From Acarospora socialis (taxonomy: Eukaryota > Ascomycota > Lecanoromycetes > Acarosporales > Acarosporaceae): DNA of 64,000 nucleotides. Both the position numbers and the translations under genes were made by a program. The DNA lies in the NCBI GenBank assembly GCA_025617375.2, contig JAMYGW020000003.1, forward strand, positions 744,001 to 808,000. Reading direction: 5' to 3'. The stretch's first letter is position 1, and each line of letters opens with the position of its first letter. Shown piece by piece: positions 12,622 to 24,143 of the stretch. The notes under the pieces were generated by a model that ran no database searches, was not told where the DNA came from, and saw nothing but the letters and a program-made list of their open reading frames with translations.

Positions 12622-13677
12622 ATGGACAATCTCCCAACTCCACTTACTCCTCAACCCCATGCGATGACCACGATATCACTATGCGGCTTTCGTGCTGCTA
12701 CCCGGTCACCCATCCTCCACGCCCATAACATCCAATCCCCCAAACTCCGCTCCCTCCACCGCCCGCGCCTCCTCCTCTACGCCCACACCACGCGACCCAA
12801 CTCCACCTCCACCTCCGCCGCAACGCGCATAAACCACAACCCCCGCGTCAACGGCCCCACCACCACCCTTCCCGCTCCCCTCGTCCTCCCCGTCCGCGCC
12901 CCGGACACCGGCCTCCCCACGCACCTCTACCGCCTCGGGCGCGCCTACCTCGCCTTCTACAAAACCGGCCTCAAGCACGTCTGGGCCAACTACAAGTCCG
13001 CGCGCACCCTACAGCACGACATCGTCGACGCCAAATGCGGCGGCTCCCTCCAGCGCGCCGTGGCCGAGGGCCTCTTGACGCGCAGCGATTTCCAGCTGCT
13101 GGTCCGCAGCCGGCGCGACGTGAAGCGGATCCCGCTGTTTGCGCTGGTGTTCGTGGTGTGTGGGGAGTTTACGCCGCTCGTCGTGCTGTTCATGTCTGGG
13201 GTGGTGCCGGGCACGTGTTTGATTCCGAAACAGGTTCAAAGGGCGCGGGAGAAGGGGGAGGGGAGGCGGAGGGCGAGTTTTAGGGAGCTGGTGGTTGCGC
13301 CGCCGGAGGGGGATGTGGGGGTGGGTGGGTTAAAGAGGGAGCAGTTGGTGCATGTCGGTCGGAGCCTGGGGTTGCATTCGACGTGGTGGCCGGAGGGGTT
13401 GCGGTTGCCGCCGGATGGGCTGTTGAGGTCAAGGATTGGACAAAGGGCGGAGTATTTGGAGATGGACGATCGTTTGATTAGGAGTGATGGTGGGGTGGAG
13501 GAGATGGAGATGGAGGAGGTGAGGATGGCGCTGGACGAGAGGGGGCTGGATGTGCTTGGGAAGAATGATCAGCAGTTGAGGGGGCTGCTGAGGTCGTGGT
13601 TGCGTGCTAGAGAAGAGAGGCCGCTCATGACACTTTTCTTGACGAGGCCGTCTGTGTGGGCGAAGACTGACAGTTGA
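12622..13677 (+). CDS. Mitochondrial LETM1-domain protein
   Basis: Single-exon gene of 351 residues. The N-terminus is rich in Arg, Ser and Thr and low in acid, as expected of a mitochondrial presequence; a second ATG at 12664 (MTTISLCGF) gives an even better presequence and could be the true start. The LETM1 ribosome-binding-like fold is seen from about residue 105: a helix before RDVKRIPLFALVFVVCGEF, then the hydrophobic stretch FTPLVVLFMSGVVPGTCLIP as the single inner-membrane segment, then LKREQLVHVGRSLGLHS and repeated helical LxxWL-type units to the end. Known members (Letm1/Mdm38) act in K+/H+ exchange and couple mitoribosomes to insertion. This one lacks the long C-terminal coiled coil and EF hand, so it is a short relative of unproved role. 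The 5' half is strongly C-rich at the third codon position. Confidence 0.85.
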   Translation: MDNLPTPLTPQPHAMTTISLCGFRAATRSPILHAHNIQSPKLRSLHRPRLLLYAHTTRPNSTSTSAATRINHNPRVNGPTTTLPAPLVLPVRAPDTGLPTHLYRLGRAYLAFYKTGLKHVWANYKSARTLQHDIVDAKCGGSLQRAVAEGLLTRSDFQLLVRSRRDVKRIPLFALVFVVCGEFTPLVVLFMSGVVPGTCLIPKQVQRAREKGEGRRRASFRELVVAPPEGDVGVGGLKREQLVHVGRSLGLHSTWWPEGLRLPPDGLLRSRIGQRAEYLEMDDRLIRSDGGVEEMEMEEVRMALDERGLDVLGKNDQQLRGLLRSWLRAREERPLMTLFLTRPSVWAKTDS

Positions 13678-14116
13678 TGTCTCTCGACTTACAACTATAT
13701 ATTACAAGGGTTGACTTAGGTATGGATGTACCTATCTACGATCTGTGGTATCATAGAATGTTGGGTGGCGAAGGGCTATAGACTATGTACAGTACTCATT
13801 GGGCGGCGTTCGAGCGAAGACCTCTCTCTATGACTTGTGGACGTGTGAGACAAAGTAAGGTCTTCTATGATTACGAGTACAAAAGTCGAGTTAGAGCACA
13901 GAGCAGTCGTGTGACAGACCCTTCCAGCGCCTGGTACGCGCCAAAAGACGTGCACAATTCCTGCAGACGTTGCCACGCATTGACTGGATTAACAAATAAC
14001 CTGGAAGACCAGGAAACAGTTGCTGTACAAATGCAAGGGACCTGACCACACTACTTACTGCACGTATCTGGAGCTCAGTGGTGGACAGATTCGTTGCCAG
14101 CTTGGAATGTAGCAAG
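13678..14116. other. Intergenic between convergent genes
   Basis: 3' regions of the LETM1-domain gene and NAB3. Nothing else recognised. Confidence 0.4.
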
Positions 14117-17100
14117 TTAATGTCTCCACTTAGCCAGCTGATCCATAATAGACTGAACCTGGTGCCCAGACTGAGGCTGTTGTTGCTGCGGCATCATGGC
14201 CTGTTGTTGTCGGCCGGCCGCTCCGCCGAGCAGTGAAGCCAAGCCAGGGTTGTTCGCAAAGGCCGGATTGGCCGCGAGAGCGGCGTAGGGATTGGCGCCT
14301 TGCAACGGTATCTGCTGCTGCTGCTGTTGATATGACGGCTGCTGAGGCTGTTGACGAGCTGCTCCACTCAACAAACTTGCAAGGTCGGCAGAGACCGGCT
14401 GCTGGAGCTGAGGGACATGTTGTTGAGGCGTTTGAGGTGACTGGCCCATGGCGCCAAGAAGCTTCTGTAAAGTAGGACCGTCAAGGGAGGTGATCAAGCT
14501 GGCGAGGTTAGGGCCCGCAGCCGGAGGTGGCTGTTGATGTGGCACTGGTTGTTGCACGGCTTGTGGAAGCGGCTGAGCGTATTGAGGCATACCGTATGCT
14601 TGTTGCGGCGTACTATACTGAGCAGTCTGCGGAGCGCTATGTGTTTGCTTGGCTCTGACAACAAGCTCGGCTGCGATGTGTGTTTCTAAATCGTCGTATT
14701 CTGCGTGATAGTCAGACTGTATTTGCTGAATGAACAAGAGGATATTACTTACCATCGAACTGAACGTTATCAACGCCCGCGCTCCGGTTAAAAACTTGTA
14801 GTGGTATCTTCCCCGAGAATTGTGCTTGTCGGGTTAATTTCACCACGGCCTGGACCCCTTCTAGGATCTGCCTTCGTATAACGGCGGCCAGTGGCAGTCG
14901 AGGGCTCAGTAGCAACGAATCACACCGGATGCCTCTGTCACGGAACGACTTCTCCACGTAGGAGACAAAGTTTCTGAAGGGAAAGTTAGCCTTACTTTTA
15001 CTGTCGAAGTAGGTCCAGTAAACTCTCACCGATCTATCTCGTCTACCAAAATGATTTGTACTTCAGGCACGTCTCTTGGATCTCGCTTTGGGAGTAGCAA
15101 GTTCAGATCTTCATCTGGGTCTCGCCTCCTTGGGCTCGGGCTTCGATATCGTCCATTGCGACCAATTGGTGATCGTGATCGACTTCTTCTACCATCGTAC
15201 CGATCCCGGCTTCTGTCCCGAGTGCCGCGATACTCGTCTCGGCCACGGTAACCTCTGGGAGATGGAGATCGCGCTGGACGGTAATCATCTCTACGTCTTG
15301 GCTCATCTCGGAAGTCACTGAATGGTAAACTTCTTCCCCCTCTTGAGTCGTAAGCTCTGTCAAACCTATCTCCGCTCGATCGTTGCCAAGAGCCTCGAGG
15401 AGATAAAGGTCCTCGATCGTAATCAGGCGACCGTGAACGCCGACTGAGACTTGATCTGAGACGATCGCCAGCCGCAGTTGCAGCCGCATTACGTGAGTTC
15501 TTCTGAGGTTTGGAGATTTCGAGATCTGGTTTGATGTTAGCATCATAAAACTGGTTGGAAAATATTGCGGCATACGCATTCTACGGCCTCGCACGTTCAT
15601 CCCTTGCTCTGCCTGTAATGCGCGCGAACAAGCGGCTGCGTCCAAAAACTGAACGAACCCGTACGCTTGTTTTATGGACACTTGCGCGAGTTTCCCGTGT
15701 TTATGGAATCTGTGGAAGAGATCACGCTTGGTAACTTTCTCAGTGGGGAGATTTCCTTCAAAGCGTGTCAGCAGGCTTGACTCGATCAGAGTCAGAAGAT
15801 ATGGACGTACCTATGAACAACCGGGAGCCTGGTGGAAATCGATCCCAGAGACCTTCGGTCACGTATACTCTTTCATCGCTGAGAAAGTTATCATATTTCT
15901 TCTGAATGTCGGGACCCCAAGGCTCCTCATCTTCATCGGCATCTGTAGAAGCGACGGACCGAGAATTATTTCTCCCAGATATCTCCCTATTTCGAAACGT
16001 TTGCACTGACGGGCTTTGCTGCGGCTGGCTTACGCCTGGTGGAGGTGGCTGCTGGAATGTAGCAAGTGGTGGCGGCGGCAACCCACCTGGTGCAGAACCG
16101 GTTCCCGGGGCGCCAGCAATGACAGGAGGGGGAAAGCCATGGGATGGGCGATAGGAGTTACTCGCTGGGGAGGCATAGGTAGGAGGTGCGGTTGAGGTCT
16201 GGGTGTGGAGTTGATGGTAAGATCGAATGTCATCTCCTGGCGTGTAATTGGGATGAATGGCTGGCTTCTCTTGAGGTGGCGGACGCGGTGGAAGACCGGC
16301 AGGGATGGGAAGGCCAAGGATTGGAGACTTGGCGCTAGCCGGTCGAGGGATGTTAGAGCTGGCTGAAGGGGAAGCCGTCGTGGCTGCAGTGATACCCTCG
16401 GAAACAGGAGCAGTGGCAGTGGAGGGGGATAAGTTATCCAACAAGGTCTGATAGTTCACGCCTCCGTTGCTTACGTCCGCTGCCAGACCTGTGTCTGCTA
16501 GATTTTGAGTGGCGGTGTCGAGGCTGGATGTGTCGGGAGCAGTTGTAGCTGCTCCTGCATTGTCATTCAGTACAAATGGCGAGGTAGCGGCATCTGATAG
16601 GGTGGTGTGAGAGTCTGGAGGGACAGAGACAAGGAGCTCGGAAGGGTTGTCGACTGGGCCATGGGATTCGTCTGTACGCTGCGTCTGCGTGGGTGCAGTA
16701 AGACTTTCAGAGGGAACCATGGGCGATACAGCGACAGCGTGACTCGACGAGATTTGATTTTGTACTGCTGTAGAGCTCTCCTGATCATCTTCCCCATCAT
16801 CAAAATCAAGGGACATAGCATAATCATCATTGCCGTCACCAGCCGACCAATTTGCGCTCCCCATAGCCGTACCGTTACCCACGCTATCCTCGATTGTCTT
16901 GAACGTGGAAGGTGAATCTGATCCTGCTTCGCCATAGCCGTTCTGAAACTCGACATTCGCCGCTGCCATGGCTGGTGATGAAGTCCCAGGTTCCATATGC
17001 GTAGACATCTGATTGAAGATGGGGTCGATCTGGTTCTGAAGAACAGGTATGTTTGAAGGCTCAGGCAGATGGACCGGACGTGGACTTTCTGGTGTCAAGG

Positions 17101-17146
17101 TCTTCCCACGATAGTAAGGTGCCTCAGGCGGTGGGCTAGAAGTCAT
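14117..17146 (-). CDS. NAB3: Nab3-type nuclear RNA-binding protein
   Basis: RRM protein related to yeast Nab3, which with Nrd1 ends transcription of short noncoding RNAs. Exons 17146-15811, 15755-15576, 15525-15030, 14973-14753 and 14700-14117 join to 938 residues. The first 440 are low complexity (Ser/Pro/Thr, an acidic patch DDGEDDQE). The RRM (about 440-512) carries RNP2-like RLFIGNLP and RNP1-like AYGFVQF and ends RRMHLEISKPQ. An RS/RD-rich segment (about 530-650) follows, with many Arg-Ser and Asp-Arg pairs. Then a compact domain at about 655-745 (VPEVQIILVDEIDR ... FSGKIPLQVFNR) resembles the anticodon-binding-like fold found in NCOA5 and filamentous Nab3 proteins. The end is Gln-rich, closing with VQSIMDQLAKWRH. 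The four introns are 50-56 bp. The RRM assignment is certain; the Nab3 name is strong by architecture. Confidence 0.88.
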
Positions 17147-17488
17147 CTATGCGACGACAAGGATATGCTTTACCTCAACTACTCCGAGCAATAGGCCTCT
17201 AATACTTGGAGGAGTGCATGCTCAGGGAGTCAGGATCAGAAGAAGTTGTGCATTTTTGAGTGCTGTGACAACAAGTAGCATCGAACGTAGCTGGATGATC
17301 AGGTCAGAGGTTGAGATCAGTGAGGAGACTGGAGTGTTGTGTGGAAACTGAAAAGGTGGTGATTTCTTAGCTCGTACCAATGCAAATTTCACATTCGCGT
17401 AAGTGCTACGTCACGTGCTGATACATGGTTTTAATGACATCGTCGAGATTCACTGCAAAGCATAGCTTCAAGGGTGGTCAATACAGAT
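17147..17488. promoter_or_regulatory. Shared promoter, NAB3 / peptidyl-tRNA hydrolase gene
   Basis: 342 bp between two divergent starts. It contains a TACGTCACGTGC element (about 17408-17419) with a CACGTG E-box, a plausible bHLH site. Its use is inferred only. Confidence 0.4.
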
Positions 17489-18198
17489 ATGCTGCGGCTG
17501 TTACTCAGTAGACCTAGACTCGCAAGTATCAGATCTACACATCATGTCCCAATTGGTAGACGACACATGGCTTTCAGGCCAGATGAGCCTGAAGGTCCTA
17601 GTGAAGCCGATATGAGGAATACACGAGAGTGGCTCGCAAGCTTTGACGTGGAGACAATCCCAAAAAGGCTATGTGACATTTCATTCAGCAGGTCATCCGG
17701 CCCTGGAGGCCAGAATGTAAATAAGTACGATGGTGCCAGCTCTTAGGTACCTTGTTGCAGGGTTAACATTGTTCACAGAATTAACTCGAAGGCTACACTT
17801 CGCTTGCCACTCAACTCGCTGTTGCCTCTCCTCCCAGGCCTGCTACATCATGAGCTCATGCAATCACGCTTCTATGCAGAGAAGTCTAATTCATTGGTCA
17901 TTCAGGCGGACGGTAATCGCAAACAAAGCGATAACGTTCTGGAGTGCTTCGAGAAACTTCGTGCTTTGATCCTTAAAGTCGGCAAGGCCGTCGTACAAGG
18001 GGAGCTTTCACCGGCTACTAAGGAAAGAATCAAAGCGTTGTGAGTATCCCGAAGTCTACTTCGGGTCATAGTCCAAGCGCTGATGAAGACCTTCATTTCG
18101 GAAGGCGAAAAGCCGGCAACGAAGTTCGGTTGACATCAAAGAAGACGCATAGCAGCAAGAAGAGTGCGAGGAAAGGCGGAGGTCGACCCGATTACTGA
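17489..18198 (+). CDS. Mitochondrial GGQ peptidyl-tRNA hydrolase (ICT1/Pth4 type)
   Basis: Codon-independent release factor-like enzyme that frees peptides from stalled mitochondrial ribosomes. Exons 17489-17724, 17779-18039 and 18105-18198 join to 196 residues. A basic N-terminus (MLRLLLSRPRLASIR) fits mitochondrial import. The catalytic motif SRSSGPGGQNVNK sits at about 67-79, with the GGQ at 73-75; intron 1 splits the Lys codon. The fold continues INSKATLRLPL ... NSLVIQADGNRKQSDN, and the Lys/Arg-rich tail SKKTHSSKKSARKGGG is the ribosome-anchoring tail known from ICT1 and ArfB. An alternative acceptor 14 bp before 17779 would add residues but fits the family less well. The stop lies 37 bp from the facing UTP6 stop. 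Confidence 0.9.
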
Positions 18199-18235
18199 TA
18201 GCAGTGCAATAGTTGGACTGCACGAAAATCCTTGA

Positions 18236-19649
18236 TCATGAACCCTTCGGTGTCGCTGCCTGGAGCGACCGGAGCTGAGCATTGGAGGTCCATCTTTCAA
18301 CCCCGCTAGCGATCAACTTCTGTGCGTCGCCGTGGTAGCCCGCCTGATGGAGCATCTCCACGACACGTATGAAATCATCGGCCTTCATTTTGGCGTCCAG
18401 GATCGCCTCCCCCCCAAAATCGCTTATCACACCACCTAAGGTCACCGTCAAGACTTTATGGATGCTGGGATCTTGCTCTTCCGGCTCTACAAGCGGTAGA
18501 AGCCAATCAATGACTTTCTCTGCGAGCCTCCATACCGGCTTCGAGATTAGCATTGAAGACTTTAGACGCTTCAACAATACCCCTAAGGCACCGGGATATG
18601 CGACAGCCGTTGTTTGGATTCCGACAATGGGTTGTCTGATGAAACAGCTGAGCGCTGCAGGGCCAGTCGGCGACTGCGTAAGAAGGCTGTCCACTACATG
18701 CTGTGTGATCGTGGTGAGACATGGCACGTCTTCGAACTCAGCGAACATGTTGAAGAAGCTTTCCCCCAAGATGTCATCATTGGGAAACTGTTTCATTGCA
18801 GCGTCGAAAATTGCCAATGGTATTGCGCCCGAAAGTGCAGGTGTGGAGTTTAGGGTTCGGAGTGCGGCTTGATCGACAGAGTCATCCTGTTGCAGTTTTG
18901 GATTTATATCCTTGGCTGTGATGGTTGGAAGAGTAAGCAGGTCAGCGTCTGAGTCCTCTGCTGCGGCAGGCCTTGGTTGATCTGTTTGCTTCTCATCTAT
19001 GCCAAGGATGCGCCGCCGGGCTGCAATTTTCGCAATATAAATCAACTCCAACTTTGCATATTCCATCCACAAGATCTTAGTTGTCTTGCAAAACCTCAGA
19101 CCACGTTGCAGATAACTTCGGGCCTCGGTCATGTCTGCCTGTGTATCCAGCGCATACTGCGCAGCGTAAATCCATAACTCCGGCTTCGTAGGATGTAACC
19201 TCAAGACACTTGTGAGTATCTGGGACAGCTTTTTGTATGCCTTCTCTTTCCGCGCATACTCCATGTACTGCATCCATAACGCGATGTCCCCTTGAAACTT
19301 GCGTGTAGCCCGGTCGAGGACAAAGAATATCCGCCGTTTCCCTGCGTGGGCGGTAGTTTTGACGCCCAGTCTCCTCACGCGCTTCCGCCTCAGCGACTCC
19401 AGGTTCATCTCAAACTCTGCATAACGGGCGTAGTCAGAGGGCTGTGATCCTCTCGCATTGATCTTGTGTTCGAAGTCGGACCTCTTCTTCGCGATTGAGG
19501 TTATCTCCTCCTTGGGCTGATGTTAGGTGTAACCCTGACATTGTAGGGAGAGAATGTACCTTGCTGAAAATATTCTTCCTTTCATACTCCTGCAACTCAG
19601 GAATCGATTGCTCAAGGTAGAAACGTGCCTTGTCACTAGCACCAGCCAT
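18236..19649 (-). CDS. UTP6: U3 snoRNP / SSU processome protein Utp6
   Basis: UTP-B subunit needed for 18S rRNA processing in the nucleolus. Two exons (19649-19560 and 19516-18236) join to 456 residues, near yeast Utp6 (440). Exon 1 encodes MAGASDKARFYLEQSIPELQ; exon 2 continues the conserved EEITSIAKKRSDFEHKINAR and SDYARYAEFEMNLESLRRKR. Half-a-TPR (HAT) repeats follow, e.g. RKFQGDIALWMQYMEYARK and KPELWIYAAQYALD with the usual W...Y...A spacing. The intron is only 43 bp, the shortest in the window. The C-terminal third is less conserved but still helical. Confidence 0.93.
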
Positions 19650-19933
19650 TGCCCAGAAATGTTTCGAACGTCGCAAAAGATTATAAGCCTTCCACTGAGT
19701 AAAATCATGGACGAAGTACGAGTACCTCGTCGTAGAACTTGCTTCTTTCGGCTTAGCTTCGCCGTTATTTATCCGACATAAGGCACAGTTAATCCGCGTT
19801 TCAAAGTTCAGGAGTGGAAAATAATTGATGACAGTCTGCTCTGATTCTCTACGCTCTTTTGTCATTATTGTCGATTATTGTTGTGGCATCTGGCTCTTAG
19901 AGGCTAGTTGCAGGGAGGTCCTGAAATACGAGT
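19650..19933. promoter_or_regulatory. Shared promoter, UTP6 / CWH43
   Basis: 284 bp between two divergent start codons. No clear TATA box. It serves both genes by position. Confidence 0.4.
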
Positions 19934-22900
19934 ATGGCACCAAAGTCCAAGGACGGAGATGTTGTCGTTTCGGTGAGACGGGTATGGATCTTACTCTAAG
20001 AACCAGCTCTAAGCTTCTCTAGTTTTCTGGCAAGTGGGTATCATGGGCACACACGGTAGTGGCTTATGGTCAGTGTTCTATTCCTCTCTCCCTCCTGATG
20101 ACCATGACTGACCGGAATTAGCGGCGTTCCTTTGTGCGCTTATTACGGGAATGTGAGAGTCCAGTGTGAGCGAGTTGACAATACCAATGCTCATCGAGAC
20201 CAAGGTACCTACATTATCACAAGATTGTGCAGAATGAGCATTACGTGAGTGTTCCTGCTACTAAACGTATCATCGAGCTTACTGATGCCGCATTGTAGGG
20301 TTATCCTGTAGAATGGTTTCCTTCCGTGTCATCTACAATTGGGGATCGCTACCCCGAGCGCTCGGTCTTTCAGATATTCATTGCTATTACCTCTGGTACG
20401 AAAACTGTTTTCTACATTCTCTGCACTAGACACTGAACTGCGGCAGGTCCCCGTTTCGCACTCGTCTTCCTATGGTACATCCTCACGGCACGGCCGAATT
20501 CGGTTCTACCGAAGTTCGTAGCGGGCACCGGAGTTTTCAGGACTATCACATGCGGAGGTTGGACCTACGTTACCTCAACGGATGACCACGGATGGCACGA
20601 CATTTTCATGATCTCGTATCTTGTGGCTACAGTGCCATGGACACTCGGCTGCCTTGCCCTAAGTCCCAACAATCCAAAGGCCGTGTACTACAGGAAAATG
20701 TTCGCAGGCCTGTTCTTTGGTACTCTTGTGCCATTGATTTATTTCTTCATACAGCACAAAGTGCACAAAGTCCCAGGAGGTACGGATGCAGCCCGGGCAA
20801 CCCCCACATGTCATCACGGCGCAACTGCTGATCCATATATAGCTTATACGATCTATGCCTTCTTTGAGTGGGCTTTGATTCTGTTTGACGTCGGCTTCGA
20901 TGCTGTCACTGCTCTGGACTTCGAGGGTTTCGAGTTGATTGTCAAGGATGTCAAAGGCGCGAGCAGAGGGTATGTGCAATGGCTTCCGAAGTAGACAAAT
21001 GTATGATGGTATACCATGCATGTTGCTCGAAAGATCTCTAAGGACATGTCTTGCAGAAATAATCGGATGGTTGTAGATGTTGTCTTGGACGAAAAGTACG
21101 TGAATCTCAAACTCCTTAGAAAGGGATCGTACTGGCGCTGACACAATTTGTAGGAAAGACAAACCCGTGGGTCGGACTTTCGATGAGGGTTTCCAGTGGT
21201 CTGAGGCATTTGATGCTGTAGCAGACATCTACAATGGGGTTTGTTCATGGAAATCGCTCAAGGTATTTATAATAACAGCTGACGGTACTCTATAGTTCGC
21301 CTTCTGGTCTCTCCTAACGTCTCTTGGCTTGTCTATTTGGTGTAAGTAGAATCACACCAGAATGCTCTCGGACTAGCTGATCGATGCAGACTTTCCGTTG
21401 TGGCATATGGGTCTCTCGGGGTATGAGGCTATAGTCATGGTAACTATCTCTCCACTTCTACTTACGATACCGGCTCTACGGTCCTTGATCACCCGAAACG
21501 TGCAACTCGTGCATATGCTCTCTCTGACTGGGCTGCTCGCTTATTTGATTCGATCCCCGGAATATCGTCTCTTCGCTGTTGGCTTTGGTGTCTCGATGTC
21601 GTGCCTCGCATGGGCGGCTACATGGTACGCTGAACGCTTACAGCTTGCGAGGCTAGAAGCTAGAGTTTCAGCATGGAGTCTTGGATTGATCGCCTCCAGT
21701 ATTGCCAAATTCGCATTCTGGACCAATAATCCTATCTGGCCCATTATGCATGCGCAGAATGGAGGTTGGAACAACCTCGGACTGATCCTCGGTGTTTGTG
21801 CTATACTGCGATCAACAAGGAGGAGAACAACGAGCGGAGTGGACCCTCCCGCCCTAGCTGGTAGAAAGGGCTCGCCAATTCTCGCTGGTCTCGGACTGGC
21901 TGGGTTGTTCTTTGGAATGCATTCGTTGCTGTCAGATTCGAGCACTATGATTCTATGGGTTTGGGAAGGGTTCCCGGTGAGAGGGCCTATCGCTGCTCCC
22001 CACGGCGCCTACACGATACTTGCCATGGGCGTCGGATTAGTCGGAGGTCTGTTCTACCAGGACATCATGGGCTCCTGGACGGCTTTTGGCATTGGCTCGA
22101 TCGGCGCCGCCCTGCTTACAAAGTATAGTAACTGGACCGGTTACTATGGGGCGTTGATACTTGCCGTCTACTTAATGGCGCTTTCGCCAGGGTTAATCCA
22201 GTCCGCTGTTAAACATTCACCTGGCACTACATTTGGTGTCGGCTTTCTGGTCTACAACATCATGGTCCTGGCGCACGTATGGGTTGTGGCATATGCCTTT
22301 GTCCCTGGTGGACCCATTATGCGCGAGCATACCGACTGGGTCATGACGGCGATGATGCTTCTCATCGGTGCTGGACTCTTCTCTGCACACGTCTCCAACA
22401 CCTCCTCGAAAACTCGGAGTAAGCCAATGTACGCTGGTGGGCGCAAGCAACGCTCCTACTACATATACATCCTCATCGCCCTCGAACTACTCTCCGCCTC
22501 AGTGGCCTACCTCCGCTTCCCCACTTACGATTACGTGCCCTACCACAAGGACGACAAAGTCCTCACCGCCGGCATTTGGACCATCCACTTCTCCCTCGAC
22601 AACGACATGTGGTCGTCGGAGCGCCGCATGCGCGACGTCATCAAGGAGCTCGAAATTGACGTCATCGGCTTGCTCGAATCCGACCTGCAACGCATCATCA
22701 TGGGCAACCGCGACACGACGCAATATCTGGCGGAAGACCTCGGCATGTACGTCGACTACGGTCCGGGCCCTGACAAACACACCTGGGGCGCCGCGCTGCT
22801 CTCCAAATTCCCCATCCTCAACTCCACCCACCACCTGCTCCCTTCCCCCGTCGGCGAACTGGCGCCCGCCATCCACGCCACGCTAGACGTGTACGGGGAT

Positions 22901-23430
22901 CAAGTCGACGTCGTCGTCTTCCATTCCGGCCAGGAAGAAGACCCCAACGACCGCAGACTGCAGTCGGAATATCTGGCGAAATTGATGGGCGATTCGCCAC
23001 GGCCGCTGATCCTGCTCAGTTATCTCGTCACGCAGCCGCTGCAGGGCAACTACAACACCTACGTCAGCGACCGCAGCGGCATGAAGGATATCGATCCCAG
23101 CGACTGGGACCGCTGGTGCGAGTTCATCCTCTACAAGGGCCTCAAGCGCACGGGCTATGCGCGCGTCAGCCGGTCGACCATCACGGATACGGAAATTCAG
23201 GTATTTCCCACCCCGGTTCTGAAAGTCTCGGTGCCTTTGGACTATGTGTAACTGATGGCGTGATATAGGTCGGCAAGTTCGTTATCGGCCAGCCGGAAAG
23301 TCCGAACCCGAATCAGCTGGTCGCGGAGGAGAGGGTGCCGGTGGGGTGGAGGTTTCCGGCGCTGTTCAAAGGCGAGGGCGTCAGGGGGCATCGGTATCAT
23401 GTTTTTGATGGGCCGAGGTATTTTGAGTAG
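19934..23430 (+). CDS. CWH43: GPI-anchor lipid remodelling protein Cwh43
   Basis: ER/plasma membrane protein that replaces the diacylglycerol of GPI anchors with ceramide. Twelve exons (19934-19972, 20023-20068, 20122-20152, 20205-20244, 20299-20395, 20447-20779, 20843-20969, 21057-21095, 21154-21238, 21296-21341, 21390-23200, 23269-23430) join to 951 residues; yeast Cwh43 has 953. The N-terminal part is the Frag1/DRAM-like membrane domain ([20 protein letters not shown], then [18 protein letters not shown]). A second multi-spanning region fills exon 11, and from about residue 685 ([16 protein letters not shown]) an endonuclease/exonuclease/phosphatase-like domain begins, with [12 protein letters not shown] and [15 protein letters not shown]. 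Ten of the eleven introns lie in the first 300 codons. The first exon is tiny, so the start could be misjudged, but all joins keep frame. Confidence 0.94.
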
Positions 23431-24143
23431 ATGGATGGGTTGATTGTTGGGATGGGACGATAGGAGGGGAGCGGGTTAGATTAGGTTGGGCTTGTTTGCG
23501 TGAGTGGAAAGGCGGGGTGGGGGCGGATGTAATAGTACGAGTACAGAGTAGCAGTCAAGTATAGGTAATAGTTCTCTTTCTTATAATGAGAGCGTGTAGG
23601 TTGAATCAGCAGTGTGAGCTACGTTAAGTAGAACTTCCTCAGTCCTATACGGCAGGACGGTGGACTCCGTATATGCGGTAGGATATATTTTCCTCGACAT
23701 TCGCCCATGTGAGAAGGCCGAGAATATCGGGTGTTAATATTTCCTTGTCTCTGGAGCTCCCTCCGTCTGATATCTTGTAGCCTGGGTGTAGGCTGCGAAT
23801 GTACCCGATAAGTGTATCGCTTGATTACATGAATGGTTGCTTCGGCGGGTGGGTGAATTTGTAGACTAGGGCAGGTTAGGTAAAAGTCCCCAGAGACTGA
23901 TGGAGTCTTATTTTGGATACTGCCGTACTGACGGATTAGGCTCACGATCTAAGCAGATATGGAGCTAGTAGGCACTTTGGATAGATGGATTGATATCCAA
24001 GGTTGCCAACAGCCCAACTGTACGAGATGAAAGCTGCTGCATGGATATATAGATAGAGAGACCGCAAATCCAGGTATCAAGTCGACTAAACGTCGCCGTC
24101 TCTATCCAACCCAAAACCCTCCACATCCTCCTCCGTCATCTGA
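23431..24143. other. Intergenic between convergent CWH43 and F-box genes
   Basis: Two facing 3' regions. No gene or repeat recognised. Confidence 0.4.
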
